Source: UMGS1491 sp944380925
Lineage (GTDB): Bacteria; Bacillota; Clostridia; Oscillospirales; Acutalibacteraceae
Reading direction: 5' to 3'
Length of the DNA stretch: 64,000 bases
Assembly: GCA_944380925.1 (NCBI GenBank)
Contig: CALWJD010000001.1
Span: 310,001-374,000, forward strand
Shown here: piece after piece, positions 17,799 through 26,837 of the stretch
How positions within the stretch are numbered: position 1 is the first letter of the stretch
Layout: each line of letters opens with the position of its first letter
Translations under genes and position numbers: made by a program
The notes under the pieces: generated by a model
Database searches by the model: none
Seen by the model: only the letters and a program-made list of their open reading frames with translations
Told to the model about the DNA's origin: nothing

Positions 17799-17837
17799 AA
17801 GCATCGTTTTAACTATTTAAAGTTAGCACGATGCTTT
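17799..17837 (+). terminator. Bidirectional terminator between the repeat protein and topA
   Basis: The stem AAGCATCGT/ACGATGCTT, extended by TAACT/AGTTA across a 2-base internal loop, is followed on the plus strand by TTTTGA. It serves the plus gene and, on the minus strand, the convergent topA. Confidence 0.75.
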
Positions 17838-17857
17838 TGAACATCTGTTAATCGGAA

Positions 17858-19948
17858 TTACTCCGTTTTTTCATAACCGCATTCTTTATTTTCGCAATAG
17901 ATTTTAGGTTTTTTAGTATTCTTTTTAAAAAGCATTTTGCCGCACTGAGGGCACTTTTCGTTGGTTGGTTCATCCCAAGAAACAAAATCGCAATTTGGGT
18001 AATTGTTGCAGCCAAAGAAGAAGCGTCCTCTTTTGCTTTTGCGCTTAATTACTTCTCCGCCGCATTTAGGACATTTTACGCCTATTTCATTTACTATCTT
18101 TTTTATGTTTTTACACTCCGGGTATCCTGAACATGCAATAAACCTGCCGAACCTACCATATTTTACAACCATAGGTTTGCCACATTTATCGCAAATTTCT
18201 CCCGTTTCGTCTTCCTTTAAAGTGATTTTGACGTCTTTCATCTCTTCCTTAGCTTTTTCCAAAGTTTTTGCAAAATCTCCATAAAATTCCGACAAAGTAT
18301 CTTTCCAATCGTTTTTTCCTTCCTCGATTGAATCCAAATCGCTTTCCATTTGTGCCGTAAATTTAAGGTTCACAATCTTCGGAAAACGCTCTTTCATAAG
18401 TTTGGTTATTACTTCCCCGAGCTCTGTGGGCTTTAGAGCCTTCCCTTCTTTAGAAACATATTCTCTTGAAGTAATCGTTGAAATAATGGAAGCGTATGTC
18501 GAAGGTCTTCCGATTCCGTCTTCTTCAAGCGCTTTGATAAGTGAAGCTTCCGTATACCTCGGAGGCGGCTCCGTAAAATGCTGGTTTGAATCCATAGACT
18601 TTAACTTAAGTGGCATATTTTCAGAAAGTTCAGGCAAAGCTTTCGCTTTTTCTTCCGCCGAATCTTTACCTTCCGTGTAAAGAACGGTAAAACCATCAAA
18701 ATCAACCGTATATCCGGAAGCTTTAAATACATAGGGCTTTTTATTTTCGCTTACTGACGTTATATCCGCCTGAGTCACACTATGGATACACTCGGACATT
18801 TGGCTTGCCATAAATCTTTCCCAAATTAATTTATAAACTTTAAACTGGTCACTACTTAAACTCTTTTTTATTTTTTCGGGGAAAAGCTCCGGCATGGTCG
18901 GCCTTATGGCTTCGTGCCCATCTTGCGCATTCGATTTCGTTTTAAAATGCCTTGCCTTTTTGGGCATATACTTTTCGCCCCATTTTTCTAAAATAACATT
19001 TCTGGCGGCAGATATTGCATCTTCCGAAACACGCAAGGAATCGGTTCTCATGTAAGTAATCAAACCGACTGCGCCCATATTTTCGATTTCTATACCTTCA
19101 TAAAGCTCTTGTGCCGCACGCATGGTGCGTTTTGCTTGAAAGCCAAGCTTCCTTGAAGCTTCTTGCTGCAAAGTGGATGTTATAAAAGGCGGAGCGGGAG
19201 ATTTTTTTCTTTTACCTTTTTTAAGTTTTGAAATTTTATAACTTGCATTTTCAAGATCAGCAAGTATCTTGTTTGCTTGCTCCTCTTTTTCTATTTTTAT
19301 TTTTCCGTCCAAGTCACCGTAAAATGCGGCAGAAAAAGCCTTCCTTGAGCCTTTTGGGATAAACTGGGCGTCAATTGACCAATATTCTTCCGGCACAAAC
19401 TTTCTTATTTCTTCTTCTCTATCCACAATAATGCGCAGCGCAACAGACTGAACCCTTCCGCCCGAAAGACCTTTATGGATTTTCTGGGATAAAAATGGAC
19501 TTAATTTATATCCAACCAGTCTATCGAGCACTCTTCTTGCCTGCTGAGCATTTACCAAATCTATATCTACGCTTCTGGGGTCTTTAATTCCCGCATCTAC
19601 TCCTGTTTTTGTTATTTCATTAAAGGTAATACGGTTTTTATCGTTAAGATCAAGCTTAAGTATATAAGCCAAATGCCAAGAAATTGCTTCTCCCTCACGG
19701 TCAGGGTCGGTTGCAAGCAAAATCTTTTCCGCTTTTTTTGCCTTTTCTTTAAGCTCTTTTACAAGCGTACTTTTTCCTTTGACAATTGAATACTTAGGTT
19801 CAAAATTGTTTTTTATATCAACGCTAAGTCTTTTTTCAGGCAAATCTCTGACGTGCCCCATAGATGCAACAACGTCATATCCTTTTCCCAAATATTTTTT
19901 TATAGTCTTCGCTTTTGCGGGAGACTCCACTATTACCAAATTTTTCAT
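17858..19948 (-). CDS. topA: DNA topoisomerase I
   Basis: Relaxes negative supercoils. The 696 residues have the N-terminal Toprim domain (VESPAKAKTI at 5-14; DPDREGEAISWH), the catalytic Tyr segment GLITYMRTDS, and three C-terminal C4-type zinc modules (CDKCGK..C..C, CPKCGG..C..C, CPQCGK..C..C), which is normal for Firmicutes enzymes. The ATG start is preceded by a weak ribosome-binding site. It follows dprA in the same direction. Confidence 0.98.
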   Translation of the reverse strand: MKNLVIVESPAKAKTIKKYLGKGYDVVASMGHVRDLPEKRLSVDIKNNFEPKYSIVKGKSTLVKELKEKAKKAEKILLATDPDREGEAISWHLAYILKLDLNDKNRITFNEITKTGVDAGIKDPRSVDIDLVNAQQARRVLDRLVGYKLSPFLSQKIHKGLSGGRVQSVALRIIVDREEEIRKFVPEEYWSIDAQFIPKGSRKAFSAAFYGDLDGKIKIEKEEQANKILADLENASYKISKLKKGKRKKSPAPPFITSTLQQEASRKLGFQAKRTMRAAQELYEGIEIENMGAVGLITYMRTDSLRVSEDAISAARNVILEKWGEKYMPKKARHFKTKSNAQDGHEAIRPTMPELFPEKIKKSLSSDQFKVYKLIWERFMASQMSECIHSVTQADITSVSENKKPYVFKASGYTVDFDGFTVLYTEGKDSAEEKAKALPELSENMPLKLKSMDSNQHFTEPPPRYTEASLIKALEEDGIGRPSTYASIISTITSREYVSKEGKALKPTELGEVITKLMKERFPKIVNLKFTAQMESDLDSIEEGKNDWKDTLSEFYGDFAKTLEKAKEEMKDVKITLKEDETGEICDKCGKPMVVKYGRFGRFIACSGYPECKNIKKIVNEIGVKCPKCGGEVIKRKSKRGRFFFGCNNYPNCDFVSWDEPTNEKCPQCGKMLFKKNTKKPKIYCENKECGYEKTE

Positions 19949-20037
19949 AATAACCCATCCAAATAAAAAGTATCAGATAATATATACTACAAAACCGATT
20001 ATAATTACAATAAAAACTTGAAATTTGTTTTTAAAAC

Positions 20038-21201
20038 TTAATTTATGCTGTACGTTCTCCCACTTTCAGCTCTTACAAAACCCAAAAGCTCAAGTTCGGT
20101 AAGTATAGGCAAAAGCTTGAAAACGGGAATTTTTGTTTTTTGGCTCAAAACATCTATATGAATTTTTCCCTTTTCAATTTCATTATATACCGCTTTTAAA
20201 TGTTCGGGAACTTTTTTACTTTCTACTTTATTTTTTTCTTTTTTTTCGGGATCCAGGCTTTTTGGGTTAAAATCGTTAAAATTAATATCTTGTTCGGGAT
20301 TTTCAAAAGCTTTCACCTTAAAATCAATTCCCATAGATGCAGAATATTCGTTTAAAATTTCTTCTGCATTTTCAATTATTTTTGCGCCATCATTTACAAG
20401 CATTCTTGAGCCCTTTGGCAAAGGGTATATTGGATTTGATTTTACAAAAACATCTCGGTTATGCTCGCAAGCATAATTTGCCGTTATTAAAGAACCGCTC
20501 TTTTCACCGGCCTCTATAACCACAACACCTTTTGAAATTCCTGAAATAATTCTGTTTCTTATTGGAAAAGTATATTTATTACCCGGATAATAGGGAGGAA
20601 ACTCGGAAATAACCGCCCCATTTTTTGCAATATTATCTCTCATTTCTTTATTGTGCATTAAATAAGGATAATCAATACCGCAGCCTAAAACCAAAATTGT
20701 TTTTCCGCCAACGGCTAACGCACCTTTATGTGCGGCGGAATCAATTCCAACCGCTCCGCCACTAACTATTGCCGCTCCGGCTGACGCAAGTTCGTAAGAT
20801 AATTCATAAGCCGATTTTTTGCTAAAATCCAAAGCTTTTCTTGTTCCGACCACCGATATGGGAAGAAGCGAATTTAAAACCGATACATCTCCGTTAACGT
20901 AAAGCACTCCGGGTGGATTATAAATTTCTTCTAATAACTTTGGGTAACTCTTATCAAACAACGCGATAATTTCATAGCCTGACTTATAAGCCAAAGCCAC
21001 ATTACTTTCGGCCTTTTTTAAAGGTTCACTTTTTAATTTTAAGATATCACTACTACTTAAAAAGCCACAAAGACGCCACTCATATTCCCCGCCTTTATAA
21101 AAATCACCGATATTTTTATAAATTTCTTTTATTGATTTAATTTTACCGCTCCCATACGGCAAAGCCTGAGAAAGCCAAACATCATAAACTATATTTTCCA
21201 T
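20038..21201 (-). CDS. dprA: DNA-processing protein DprA
   Basis: Loads RecA on incoming single-stranded DNA during natural transformation; also conserved in non-competent bacteria. The 387 residues contain the Rossmann-like core (VGTRKALDFSKKSAYELS, GGAVGIDSAAHKGAL, LGCGIDYPYL, ISEFPP) and a C-terminal winged helix (KGKIHIDVLSQKTKIPV). A charged, Lys-rich insert separates the two domains. It abuts the preceding rRNA methyltransferase gene with no gap. Confidence 0.95.
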   Translation of the reverse strand: MENIVYDVWLSQALPYGSGKIKSIKEIYKNIGDFYKGGEYEWRLCGFLSSSDILKLKSEPLKKAESNVALAYKSGYEIIALFDKSYPKLLEEIYNPPGVLYVNGDVSVLNSLLPISVVGTRKALDFSKKSAYELSYELASAGAAIVSGGAVGIDSAAHKGALAVGGKTILVLGCGIDYPYLMHNKEMRDNIAKNGAVISEFPPYYPGNKYTFPIRNRIISGISKGVVVIEAGEKSGSLITANYACEHNRDVFVKSNPIYPLPKGSRMLVNDGAKIIENAEEILNEYSASMGIDFKVKAFENPEQDINFNDFNPKSLDPEKKEKNKVESKKVPEHLKAVYNEIEKGKIHIDVLSQKTKIPVFKLLPILTELELLGFVRAESGRTYSIN

Positions 21202-21999
21202 TTATATTTTACCTCTATGCATCATTTCCCATATAGAAATTCCCGCAGCAACCGAAACATTAAGCGATTCCGAAAGCTCATTCATGGGTATTGTCATTTT
21301 AAAATCACATGCATTTATTACATTTTGAGTAAGTCCGTTTCCTTCATTGCCTAAAGCTATGGCGCATTTATTTTTAAATTCAATATCCCCAATCCGAAGC
21401 GCATCACCACTCGGAACGGCGGCATAAACTTCCACACCGTTACTTTTAAGGTTTTCTATAAATTCTTCCATGTTTTCAGTTTCAACTAAGTTAAGTTTAA
21501 AAGCCGCTCCCATACTGCCTCTTAAAACTTTTGGAGAAAACAAATCACAACTACTGCTGCTTATAACAACTGTTTTAACCCCCAGCGCATCACAAGAACG
21601 CAAAATGCTGCCAAGATTTGAAGGATTTTGAATATTTTCAAGCAAAACGCATTTATCTATATTTTTAAAATCTTTATTATCTGTACTATTTTTCTTACAG
21701 ACGCAAAAAACGCCTTGCGGAGTATCTGTATCAGAAATAAACTCGGCAAGCTCCTCGCTTATAACAAAATGTTCATGGCTTTTAAAGCTCATATTACTTA
21801 TTAAATCCGAAAACCGCTCTTTAAGCTTTTGAGTATAAAAAAGCATTGTTATATCAACCGAATTTTTTAAAGCTTCCTCGCAAAGCCTTACACCCTCTAT
21901 TATAAACTTTCCCTCTTGCCTGCGAAATTTGGGCATAGAAAGAAGCTTTTTTGCGTATTTTATGTTTTTGTTCGTCTTGCTTGATATAAAATTTTCCAT
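21202..21999 (-). CDS. SpoU/TrmH-family RNA 2'-O-methyltransferase
   Basis: Predicted rRNA (or tRNA) ribose methyltransferase using S-adenosylmethionine. The 265 residues carry the three knot-forming family motifs: NPSNLGSILRSCDALG, IALGNEGNGL and ESLNVSVAAGI. An N-terminal L7Ae-like substrate domain comes first (KFRRQEGKFIIEGVRL). The family has many members with different targets, so I give no symbol. It is packed between the GNAT gene and dprA. Confidence 0.92.
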   Translation of the reverse strand: MENFISSKTNKNIKYAKKLLSMPKFRRQEGKFIIEGVRLCEEALKNSVDITMLFYTQKLKERFSDLISNMSFKSHEHFVISEELAEFISDTDTPQGVFCVCKKNSTDNKDFKNIDKCVLLENIQNPSNLGSILRSCDALGVKTVVISSSSCDLFSPKVLRGSMGAAFKLNLVETENMEEFIENLKSNGVEVYAAVPSGDALRIGDIEFKNKCAIALGNEGNGLTQNVINACDFKMTIPMNELSESLNVSVAAGISIWEMMHRGKI

Positions 22000-22001
22000 T
22001 T

Positions 22002-22568
22002 TTAATCCTCGTTAAAAAATTCTTCTTTTATAATCGAATAAATTGGCAAATCGCACCAATCGCCCATATTTGTTTTATCATATTTTCGAAGAGTTCCTTC
22101 ATATTTCATGCCGCTTTTTACCATAACTTTTCCGGAAGCGGGGTTATCTATATGGTGAAGCGCCTGGATTCTATGAACTCCGACTTTTGTAAACAGATAA
22201 TCTATAACCGCCTTAAGAGCTTCAGTCATAATACCTTTACCCCAATGCTTTTTTGAAAGAACATATCCCATCTCGCAGCATTCTTTACTTTCAAACAACT
22301 CTCCAACACAAATGTCTCCGATTGTCTCATCGGAACCCTTTAAAGTAACACACCAGTGGTAGTAGTTATTGTTTTTATATTGCTTATCCCAATCACTCAA
22401 AATTTTACGAGTTTCGCTTACATCGGAGTGCGCCTGCCAAGAAAGATATCTTACGTTTTCCGGATCTTTAGCCCAATTGTTAAAAACGTTTTGAGCATCA
22501 TCTAATCTAAATCTTCTGAGCCGTAATCTTTCGGTTTCAATTACTTGAGTTCCAATATGATTTAGCAT
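22002..22568 (-). CDS. GNAT-family N-acetyltransferase (RimJ/RimL type)
   Basis: Transfers acetyl from acetyl-CoA to an amine; the RimJ/RimL subgroup often targets ribosomal proteins, but the substrate cannot be read from sequence. The 188 residues begin with ETERLRLRRFRLDDA and contain the acetyl-CoA loop CEMGYVLSKKHWGKGIMTE and the HRIQALHHIDNPASGKVMVK segment, typical of the subgroup. The start ATG follows AAGGGGG. It lies between rplT and the SpoU methyltransferase. Confidence 0.93.
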   Translation of the reverse strand: MLNHIGTQVIETERLRLRRFRLDDAQNVFNNWAKDPENVRYLSWQAHSDVSETRKILSDWDKQYKNNNYYHWCVTLKGSDETIGDICVGELFESKECCEMGYVLSKKHWGKGIMTEALKAVIDYLFTKVGVHRIQALHHIDNPASGKVMVKSGMKYEGTLRKYDKTNMGDWCDLPIYSIIKEEFFNED

Positions 22569-22635
22569 AAAATCCCCCTTATAAAAAATTACGTCCGAAC
22601 TTAAAATCGGGCGTAATGATTTTCAAATTTTAAAA

Positions 22636-22980
22636 TTACTTAGCTTTTTCAACAAGCTTTGCAAAGCCTTCAGGATCAGCTATTGCAATTTCGGAAAGCA
22701 TTTTTCTGTTAAGGGTTATTCCTGCTTTTTTAAGACCATTCATGAACTGCGAATAATTAATTCCGTTCATACGGCAACCTGCCGAAATTCTTGTAATCCA
22801 AAGTCTTCTGAAATCACGTTTACGTTGACGCCTTCCTATGTAAGCATAGTTTCCCGATTTCATTAAGGCTTGTTTCGCCATTTTAAAATGCTTACTCTTA
22901 GCTCCCCAGTATCCTTTTGCAAGTTTTAAAACTTTTTTTCTTCTGTTTCTTGTTGTTACTGCACATTTGATTCGTGCCAT
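22636..22980 (-). CDS. rplT: Ribosomal protein L20
   Basis: Large-subunit assembly protein that binds 23S rRNA and, in Bacillus and E. coli, represses its own operon by binding an rRNA-like structure in the leader. The 114 residues contain KVLKLAKGYWGAKSKHFK and RRLWITRISAGCRMNGINYS, both L20 hallmarks. Third gene of infC-rpmI-rplT. Confidence 0.99.
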   Translation of the reverse strand: MARIKCAVTTRNRRKKVLKLAKGYWGAKSKHFKMAKQALMKSGNYAYIGRRQRKRDFRRLWITRISAGCRMNGINYSQFMNGLKKAGITLNRKMLSEIAIADPEGFAKLVEKAK

Positions 22981-23020
22981 TTTTATTTACCTCCAAATTA
23001 TGGTTTACTTTTTCAAAATC

Positions 23021-23221
23021 TTAAAATTTATATGGCATTAAATCCCTTAGCGCCATCATATTTGTTTTATCAACAGTTACGATACTTCTTAAATTTCTTT
23101 TTCTTTTTCTTGTTTTTTTATTGAGTATATGGCTCTTATTTGCGTGACCTCTTAAAATTTTTCCGGTGCCGGTCACTTTAAAACGTTTTTTTGCACCGCT
23201 GTGAGTTTTTACTTTGTACAT
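23021..23221 (-). CDS. rpmI: Ribosomal protein L35
   Basis: Small basic large-subunit protein. The 66 residues read KVKTHSGAKKRFKVTGTGKI at the N-terminus and end with DKTNMMALRDLMPYKF. Second gene of the infC operon. Confidence 0.99.
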   Translation of the reverse strand: MYKVKTHSGAKKRFKVTGTGKILRGHANKSHILNKKTRKRKRNLRSIVTVDKTNMMALRDLMPYKF

Positions 23222-23330
23222 ACTTTATTGAAAATCGCGCACTTAACACGCTATTTTCACTTCACTACCTTTCTTTAAAAAATTAAATTTAAAAAATATT
23301 TATCTGAAATTATTTTTAAATTACCACCGA

Positions 23331-23939
23331 TTAAGATTCGCTCAAACTTTCTGAAGAATTAGAATTTTCTGCCACAGGCGATGAGTCTTCTTTCACTTTT
23401 TTTACATTATCAGATTTTTTGGATTTAATCACAAGCGGCGACAGCATCATACCCATGCTACGTCCCTCAAGCTTAGGCTTACTATCCACACGTGCAAACC
23501 CCGCACATGCTTCGGCAAATTTATTCATGATATCATAGCCTATCTCCGCATGACCTATTTCACGGCCTCTAAACCTTAAAGAAACTTTGGTTTTATTATT
23601 AGCTTCCGAAAATCTTCTTGCGTGAGCCACTTTGGTATTGAAATCATTTTCATCAATCTTAGTGGAAAGCCTAACTTCTTTTACGCTGATAACATGCTGA
23701 TTTTTCTTGGATTCTTTTTCTTTCTTAGCTTGCTGAAACTTGTACTTCCCATAATCAATGATTTTACAGACAGGCGGAACGGCTTTTTCCGCAATTTTAA
23801 CCAAGTCTAAACCACTTTCTGTTGCCATTTTTCGGGCTTGATTTAACTTTACAACACCTATCTGCGAACCATCGGCACCAATCAGACGAACCTCAGGATC
23901 TCTAATTTCTTCGTTAATTTGAAGCTCTTTATTGCTAAT
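23331..23939 (-). CDS. infC: Translation initiation factor IF-3 (ATT start)
   Basis: Prevents premature joining of 50S and proofreads start codons on 30S. The product has the N-terminal domain (NEEIRDPEVRLIGADGSQIG), the basic linker helix, and the C-terminal domain (KVSLRFRGREIGHAEIGYDI), with an extended Ser/Glu/Lys tail. GGAGGTG lies exactly 7 bases before an ATT codon at 23937-23939, giving 202 residues beginning (M)SNKELQINEE. A rare ATT or ATC start is a known feature of infC, used for IF-3 autoregulation. Upstream ATG-like readings have no ribosome-binding site. Confidence 0.96.
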   Translation of the reverse strand: MSNKELQINEEIRDPEVRLIGADGSQIGVVKLNQARKMATESGLDLVKIAEKAVPPVCKIIDYGKYKFQQAKKEKESKKNQHVISVKEVRLSTKIDENDFNTKVAHARRFSEANNKTKVSLRFRGREIGHAEIGYDIMNKFAEACAGFARVDSKPKLEGRSMGMMLSPLVIKSKKSDNVKKVKEDSSPVAENSNSSESLSES

Positions 23940-23989
23940 ATTTAAGCACCTCCGTAAATTCAAGTTAAAAGCGTAAAGCTTTCAACCCA

Positions 23990-24024
23990 TAAAAATATTG
24001 TATGAGCAAATTCACCCATACAAT
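23990..24024 (-). promoter_or_regulatory. Leader attenuator hairpin of infC (candidate L20 leader)
   Basis: In the approximately 170-base leader of infC, an 8-bp stem (ATTGTATG / CATACAAT) with a 12-base loop is followed by ATTTTTAT in the direction of transcription. This is an intrinsic-terminator shape, as in L20-regulated leaders. Upstream leader segments (CACC-TTT-GGTG and others) could form the antiterminating fold, but I cannot prove a match to the known family. Confidence 0.6.
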
Positions 24025-24124
24025 AAATATAGACCTGCAAAACAAGCTAAAATCCAATTATTGACCAGAAGTGACGTTACACCAAAGGTGAGAACATTAT
24101 TTGCTCTACTTTATTTACTATACC

Positions 24125-24153
24125 ATGTTACATGATTTTCAAAAATAAGTCAA
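24125..24153 (-). promoter_or_regulatory. Sigma-A promoter of infC-rpmI-rplT
   Basis: TTGACT (24148-24153), 17 bases, TAACAT (24125-24130) on the minus strand. It begins only a few bases past the stop of the upstream Stealth gene, and no terminator fits between them. Confidence 0.75.
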
Positions 24154-24156
24154 TAG

Positions 24157-25662
24157 CTAAACTTTTAAAAGTTTAAATTTTTGAGCAATATTTCCGTTTA
24201 CACACCAGCATTTTATGTTTGTACCATTGTAAGTACACGCATTGTCAACGTCCATACATAATCCGTTGCATTTTGATACTAAATAATAATATCCGTTATT
24301 GGTTGGAACCAAATACCATTTTTGCGCGTCCGTGCCATTTTTGCTATATTGCCAAATATTCGTTCCGGGCTCATTGCCCCCTGCATATACATCCGTACGC
24401 TTGCCCGAACACCAAGGTTCAAGCACATATGTTCCATCACTTTGCAAAATAACATTAAATTTCTGCGCATCGGTATCATTGCGTCCCCAAAGCCTTATAT
24501 TTGCGCAATCTGCCGAGGATCCTTCGGCAACATCTAAAACCATTCCTTTTTTGAGGGCACTTTCGATAACATATGCCCCATTTTTTATTACCCGTTTTTC
24601 ATAGCGCGTAGGCTTGGGGAAAAGCATATGCATTGCGATTTTACATCTTGCGTACTCTTCTTCGGAATATTCTCTATCATTACTTTTATTTATGCAAAAT
24701 GTTGCGGCGCTTAATTTTACTTGACCGGCACTGCACAAATCTATGTATTCACATGAAACTTTTTTGAACTTTCTATGATGTTTATTATAAAAATAGCAAG
24801 AGTAAAGCACCTGGGGCTGAAGTGATTCATATTTTCGCTTATAGGATCTCAAACACGCATCGGCATGCTTATAGTTTTTATCTACAAAATCGTAAAGTTC
24901 TTTCAAATCTGTGAGGTTCTCGGCTATAGCATTATGGGTGTGATACAAAACTGGAACATTATCTCCAAACATCTTGTAAATAAACAAATGTGTGGCATAA
25001 TACTGAATCCAATAATCATTGCCGGTATCTTTGACCGTATTGTTTTTGTGTTTAAGCAAATTACGGTATGCCGACTGAGTGTAAGCTTTTTGATTTTTTC
25101 CTATGGTTGTGCTGTTTACGTATGGAACAACTTTTCCATTCGATTCATAGAAAAAATCCGATTTTTTAAGCGGTTTACCAATAAACCAATCGTCATTCAT
25201 ATATATAAAATTTTCCGATACCCCAAATTTTTTAAGACGCCAAAGATTAAATTCATATGTAATTGAAGAGTGACTTGGAAACCCCAAAACGTCGCGGTCA
25301 TTTATGTAAACTATTTTTTCGCTTATGGATTTAGGGCTTTTAAAATACTTTACCCTATCATTAGGCATTAAAATAAATATCTTATTAATCCAAGGCATAT
25401 TTTGTAAAATTGACCTTACAGAATATCTGATTTCGCCATTTTCTTCATCTTTTTTAATTCTTGATTTTCTGGTTTTTTGTAGCTTTGGATCGGTTAAATC
25501 GACATACGTCATAACAACGTCTATGGGCTCTTTTTCAACCAGCGCTGAGTGCTTGGCCGATTTTCCCTTAGCAAAAACCAAAAAATTTGTAAATGAGCAA
25601 AAAGTAAGCATTAAAACAGTTGTCATCAATAATGCAAAAAGCTTTACCGCTTTTTTCAACAA
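24157..25662 (-). CDS. Secreted Stealth-type phosphotransferase domain fused to a ricin-type lectin
   Basis: Stealth proteins are predicted D-hexose-1-phosphoryltransferases making capsular phosphopolysaccharides and are related to the eukaryotic GlcNAc-1-phosphotransferase. The 501 residues start with a signal peptide (about 1-31). Conserved region 1 is IDVVMTYVDLTDP (47-59), region 2 is NGEIRYSVRSI with WINKIFILMPND, and a later block SENFIYMNDDWFIGKPL (149-165) has the acidic cluster. The C-terminus (about 364-501) is a beta-trefoil lectin with three QxW-like repeats (DAQKFN, DAQKWY, IAQKFK). Signal peptide plus lectin implies action outside the cytoplasm, unusual for this family. It is downstream of, and probably co-transcribed with, the GT8 gene at 25692. 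Confidence 0.88.
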   Translation of the reverse strand: MLKKAVKLFALLMTTVLMLTFCSFTNFLVFAKGKSAKHSALVEKEPIDVVMTYVDLTDPKLQKTRKSRIKKDEENGEIRYSVRSILQNMPWINKIFILMPNDRVKYFKSPKSISEKIVYINDRDVLGFPSHSSITYEFNLWRLKKFGVSENFIYMNDDWFIGKPLKKSDFFYESNGKVVPYVNSTTIGKNQKAYTQSAYRNLLKHKNNTVKDTGNDYWIQYYATHLFIYKMFGDNVPVLYHTHNAIAENLTDLKELYDFVDKNYKHADACLRSYKRKYESLQPQVLYSCYFYNKHHRKFKKVSCEYIDLCSAGQVKLSAATFCINKSNDREYSEEEYARCKIAMHMLFPKPTRYEKRVIKNGAYVIESALKKGMVLDVAEGSSADCANIRLWGRNDTDAQKFNVILQSDGTYVLEPWCSGKRTDVYAGGNEPGTNIWQYSKNGTDAQKWYLVPTNNGYYYLVSKCNGLCMDVDNACTYNGTNIKCWCVNGNIAQKFKLLKV

Positions 25663-25691
25663 AAACCACTCCTCAAAATACTTATAAAATT

Positions 25692-26660
25692 TTAAAAAAT
25701 ACGATATTTACTGTATATTTCCTCATAGCAATCCGTTTTCCGAGCGTATTCCCACCAAGCGTCCGCAAAACTGCAGCCCGCGTCTTTCCAAGGCTTATTT
25801 ACACAACAATGCAGAACAACAAGATTATTAAAAGCATCATCCATATCTTTATATGTATATTTGTTTTTTGACGTTAATCTATCAACATAATCATACATCT
25901 TTCGTCCGGTTTTTTCAAAATTAAACATGCCGAATTTTGGCGGTAAAATACCAATTTTTCCGTAACAAACCGCATTAATAACCGTTTGGTCATGTTGCGC
26001 CAATTTATCATTATACCGACTTATAAAATTTTTAAATTTTAAAGTCATATTATCTTCACGCAATTTTTTAAGATTTACAACCATAACACCATCACAAACA
26101 TACTCATTGTCACTAAGGCCAAACTCACTTAGCTGGGGTCTCTGTCTATCATCAAGAAATGCCAGATAATAATTATCACCGGTATCTAAATCATACATTT
26201 CGTTTAAATCGCCAAAAATCAAAGTGTCCCCGTCTATCCAAAGCATTTTATCAAGCTTTGGAAAAAGCTCCGAAAGCGAAAGCCTATAATATGCAGGCGT
26301 TGTGATATGTCCGCTCTCTACCGCATCGGCGTACTCTTTTTTCATATCTATAAGCTTAATATTGCAATTTTTATATTTTACCCCGAGAGAGCGAAGCTTC
26401 TCCTTGCCGTCATCAGAAAAATTTTCGGGGTGCATTATGTATAGATTATATACGGTACCTTTTTTTGCGTTTTCCATCATGGAAGTTATAGAAACTATGG
26501 TAGGATAAAGATACCCATCGTCAAGAGCCATGGCAATTGGCACCGTTTTTTCTCTCCTTGAACTTGAAGATCTCCACAGGAAAAACGACATAATAAGCAA
26601 AAATATCAAAAAAAACGCAAAAAATAAAAGCTTAAAAACCTTCGATCGATTTATGTGCAC
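25692..26660 (-). CDS. GT8-family glycosyltransferase with N-terminal signal anchor
   Basis: Retaining glycosyltransferase family 8 (glycogenin / LPS galactosyltransferase fold). The 322 residues begin with a single membrane segment (about 10-29) followed by a Ser/Arg-rich stalk, so the catalytic domain is predicted to face outside. Motifs: VPIAMALDDGY at the start of the fold, DGD metal site (143-145, in MLWIDGDTLIFG), QHDQTVINAV, and the late VLHCCVNKPWKDAG. Start is a GTG with AAGGGGAT upstream. Bacterial GT8 enzymes are normally cytoplasmic; this Golgi-like topology is odd. Operon with the Stealth-lectin gene. Donor and acceptor sugars cannot be inferred. Confidence 0.88.
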   Translation of the reverse strand: MHINRSKVFKLLFFAFFLIFLLIMSFFLWRSSSSRREKTVPIAMALDDGYLYPTIVSITSMMENAKKGTVYNLYIMHPENFSDDGKEKLRSLGVKYKNCNIKLIDMKKEYADAVESGHITTPAYYRLSLSELFPKLDKMLWIDGDTLIFGDLNEMYDLDTGDNYYLAFLDDRQRPQLSEFGLSDNEYVCDGVMVVNLKKLREDNMTLKFKNFISRYNDKLAQHDQTVINAVCYGKIGILPPKFGMFNFEKTGRKMYDYVDRLTSKNKYTYKDMDDAFNNLVVLHCCVNKPWKDAGCSFADAWWEYARKTDCYEEIYSKYRIF

Positions 26661-26711
26661 TACGAAATCCCCTTTGTTTTTACACTATTTTACAAAGTTT
26701 TATAATATATA

Positions 26712-26739
26712 AGTATATAAATTCCACTTACGATGTCAA
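26712..26739 (-). promoter_or_regulatory. Sigma-A promoter of the GT8-Stealth operon
   Basis: TTGACA (26734-26739), 16 bases, TATACT (26712-26717) on the minus strand, about 50 bases before the GTG start. Confidence 0.82.
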
Positions 26740-26779
26740 TTAACGTTTACTCATAAATATTTTTAAAATTATATAAAAA

Positions 26780-26818
26780 CAGCACAAAAACCGCCCATAT
26801 CTATATATGAACGGTTTT
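26780..26818 (-). terminator. Terminator after htrA
   Basis: A 14-bp stem (AAAACCG-TT-CATAT paired with ATATG-GG-CGGTTTT) with a 4-base loop, followed on the minus strand by TGTGCTGTTTTT. It ends the large dnaB-tilS-hpt-ftsH-htrA block. Confidence 0.88.
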
Positions 26819-26837
26819 AATATGCAAATTTTTATAA

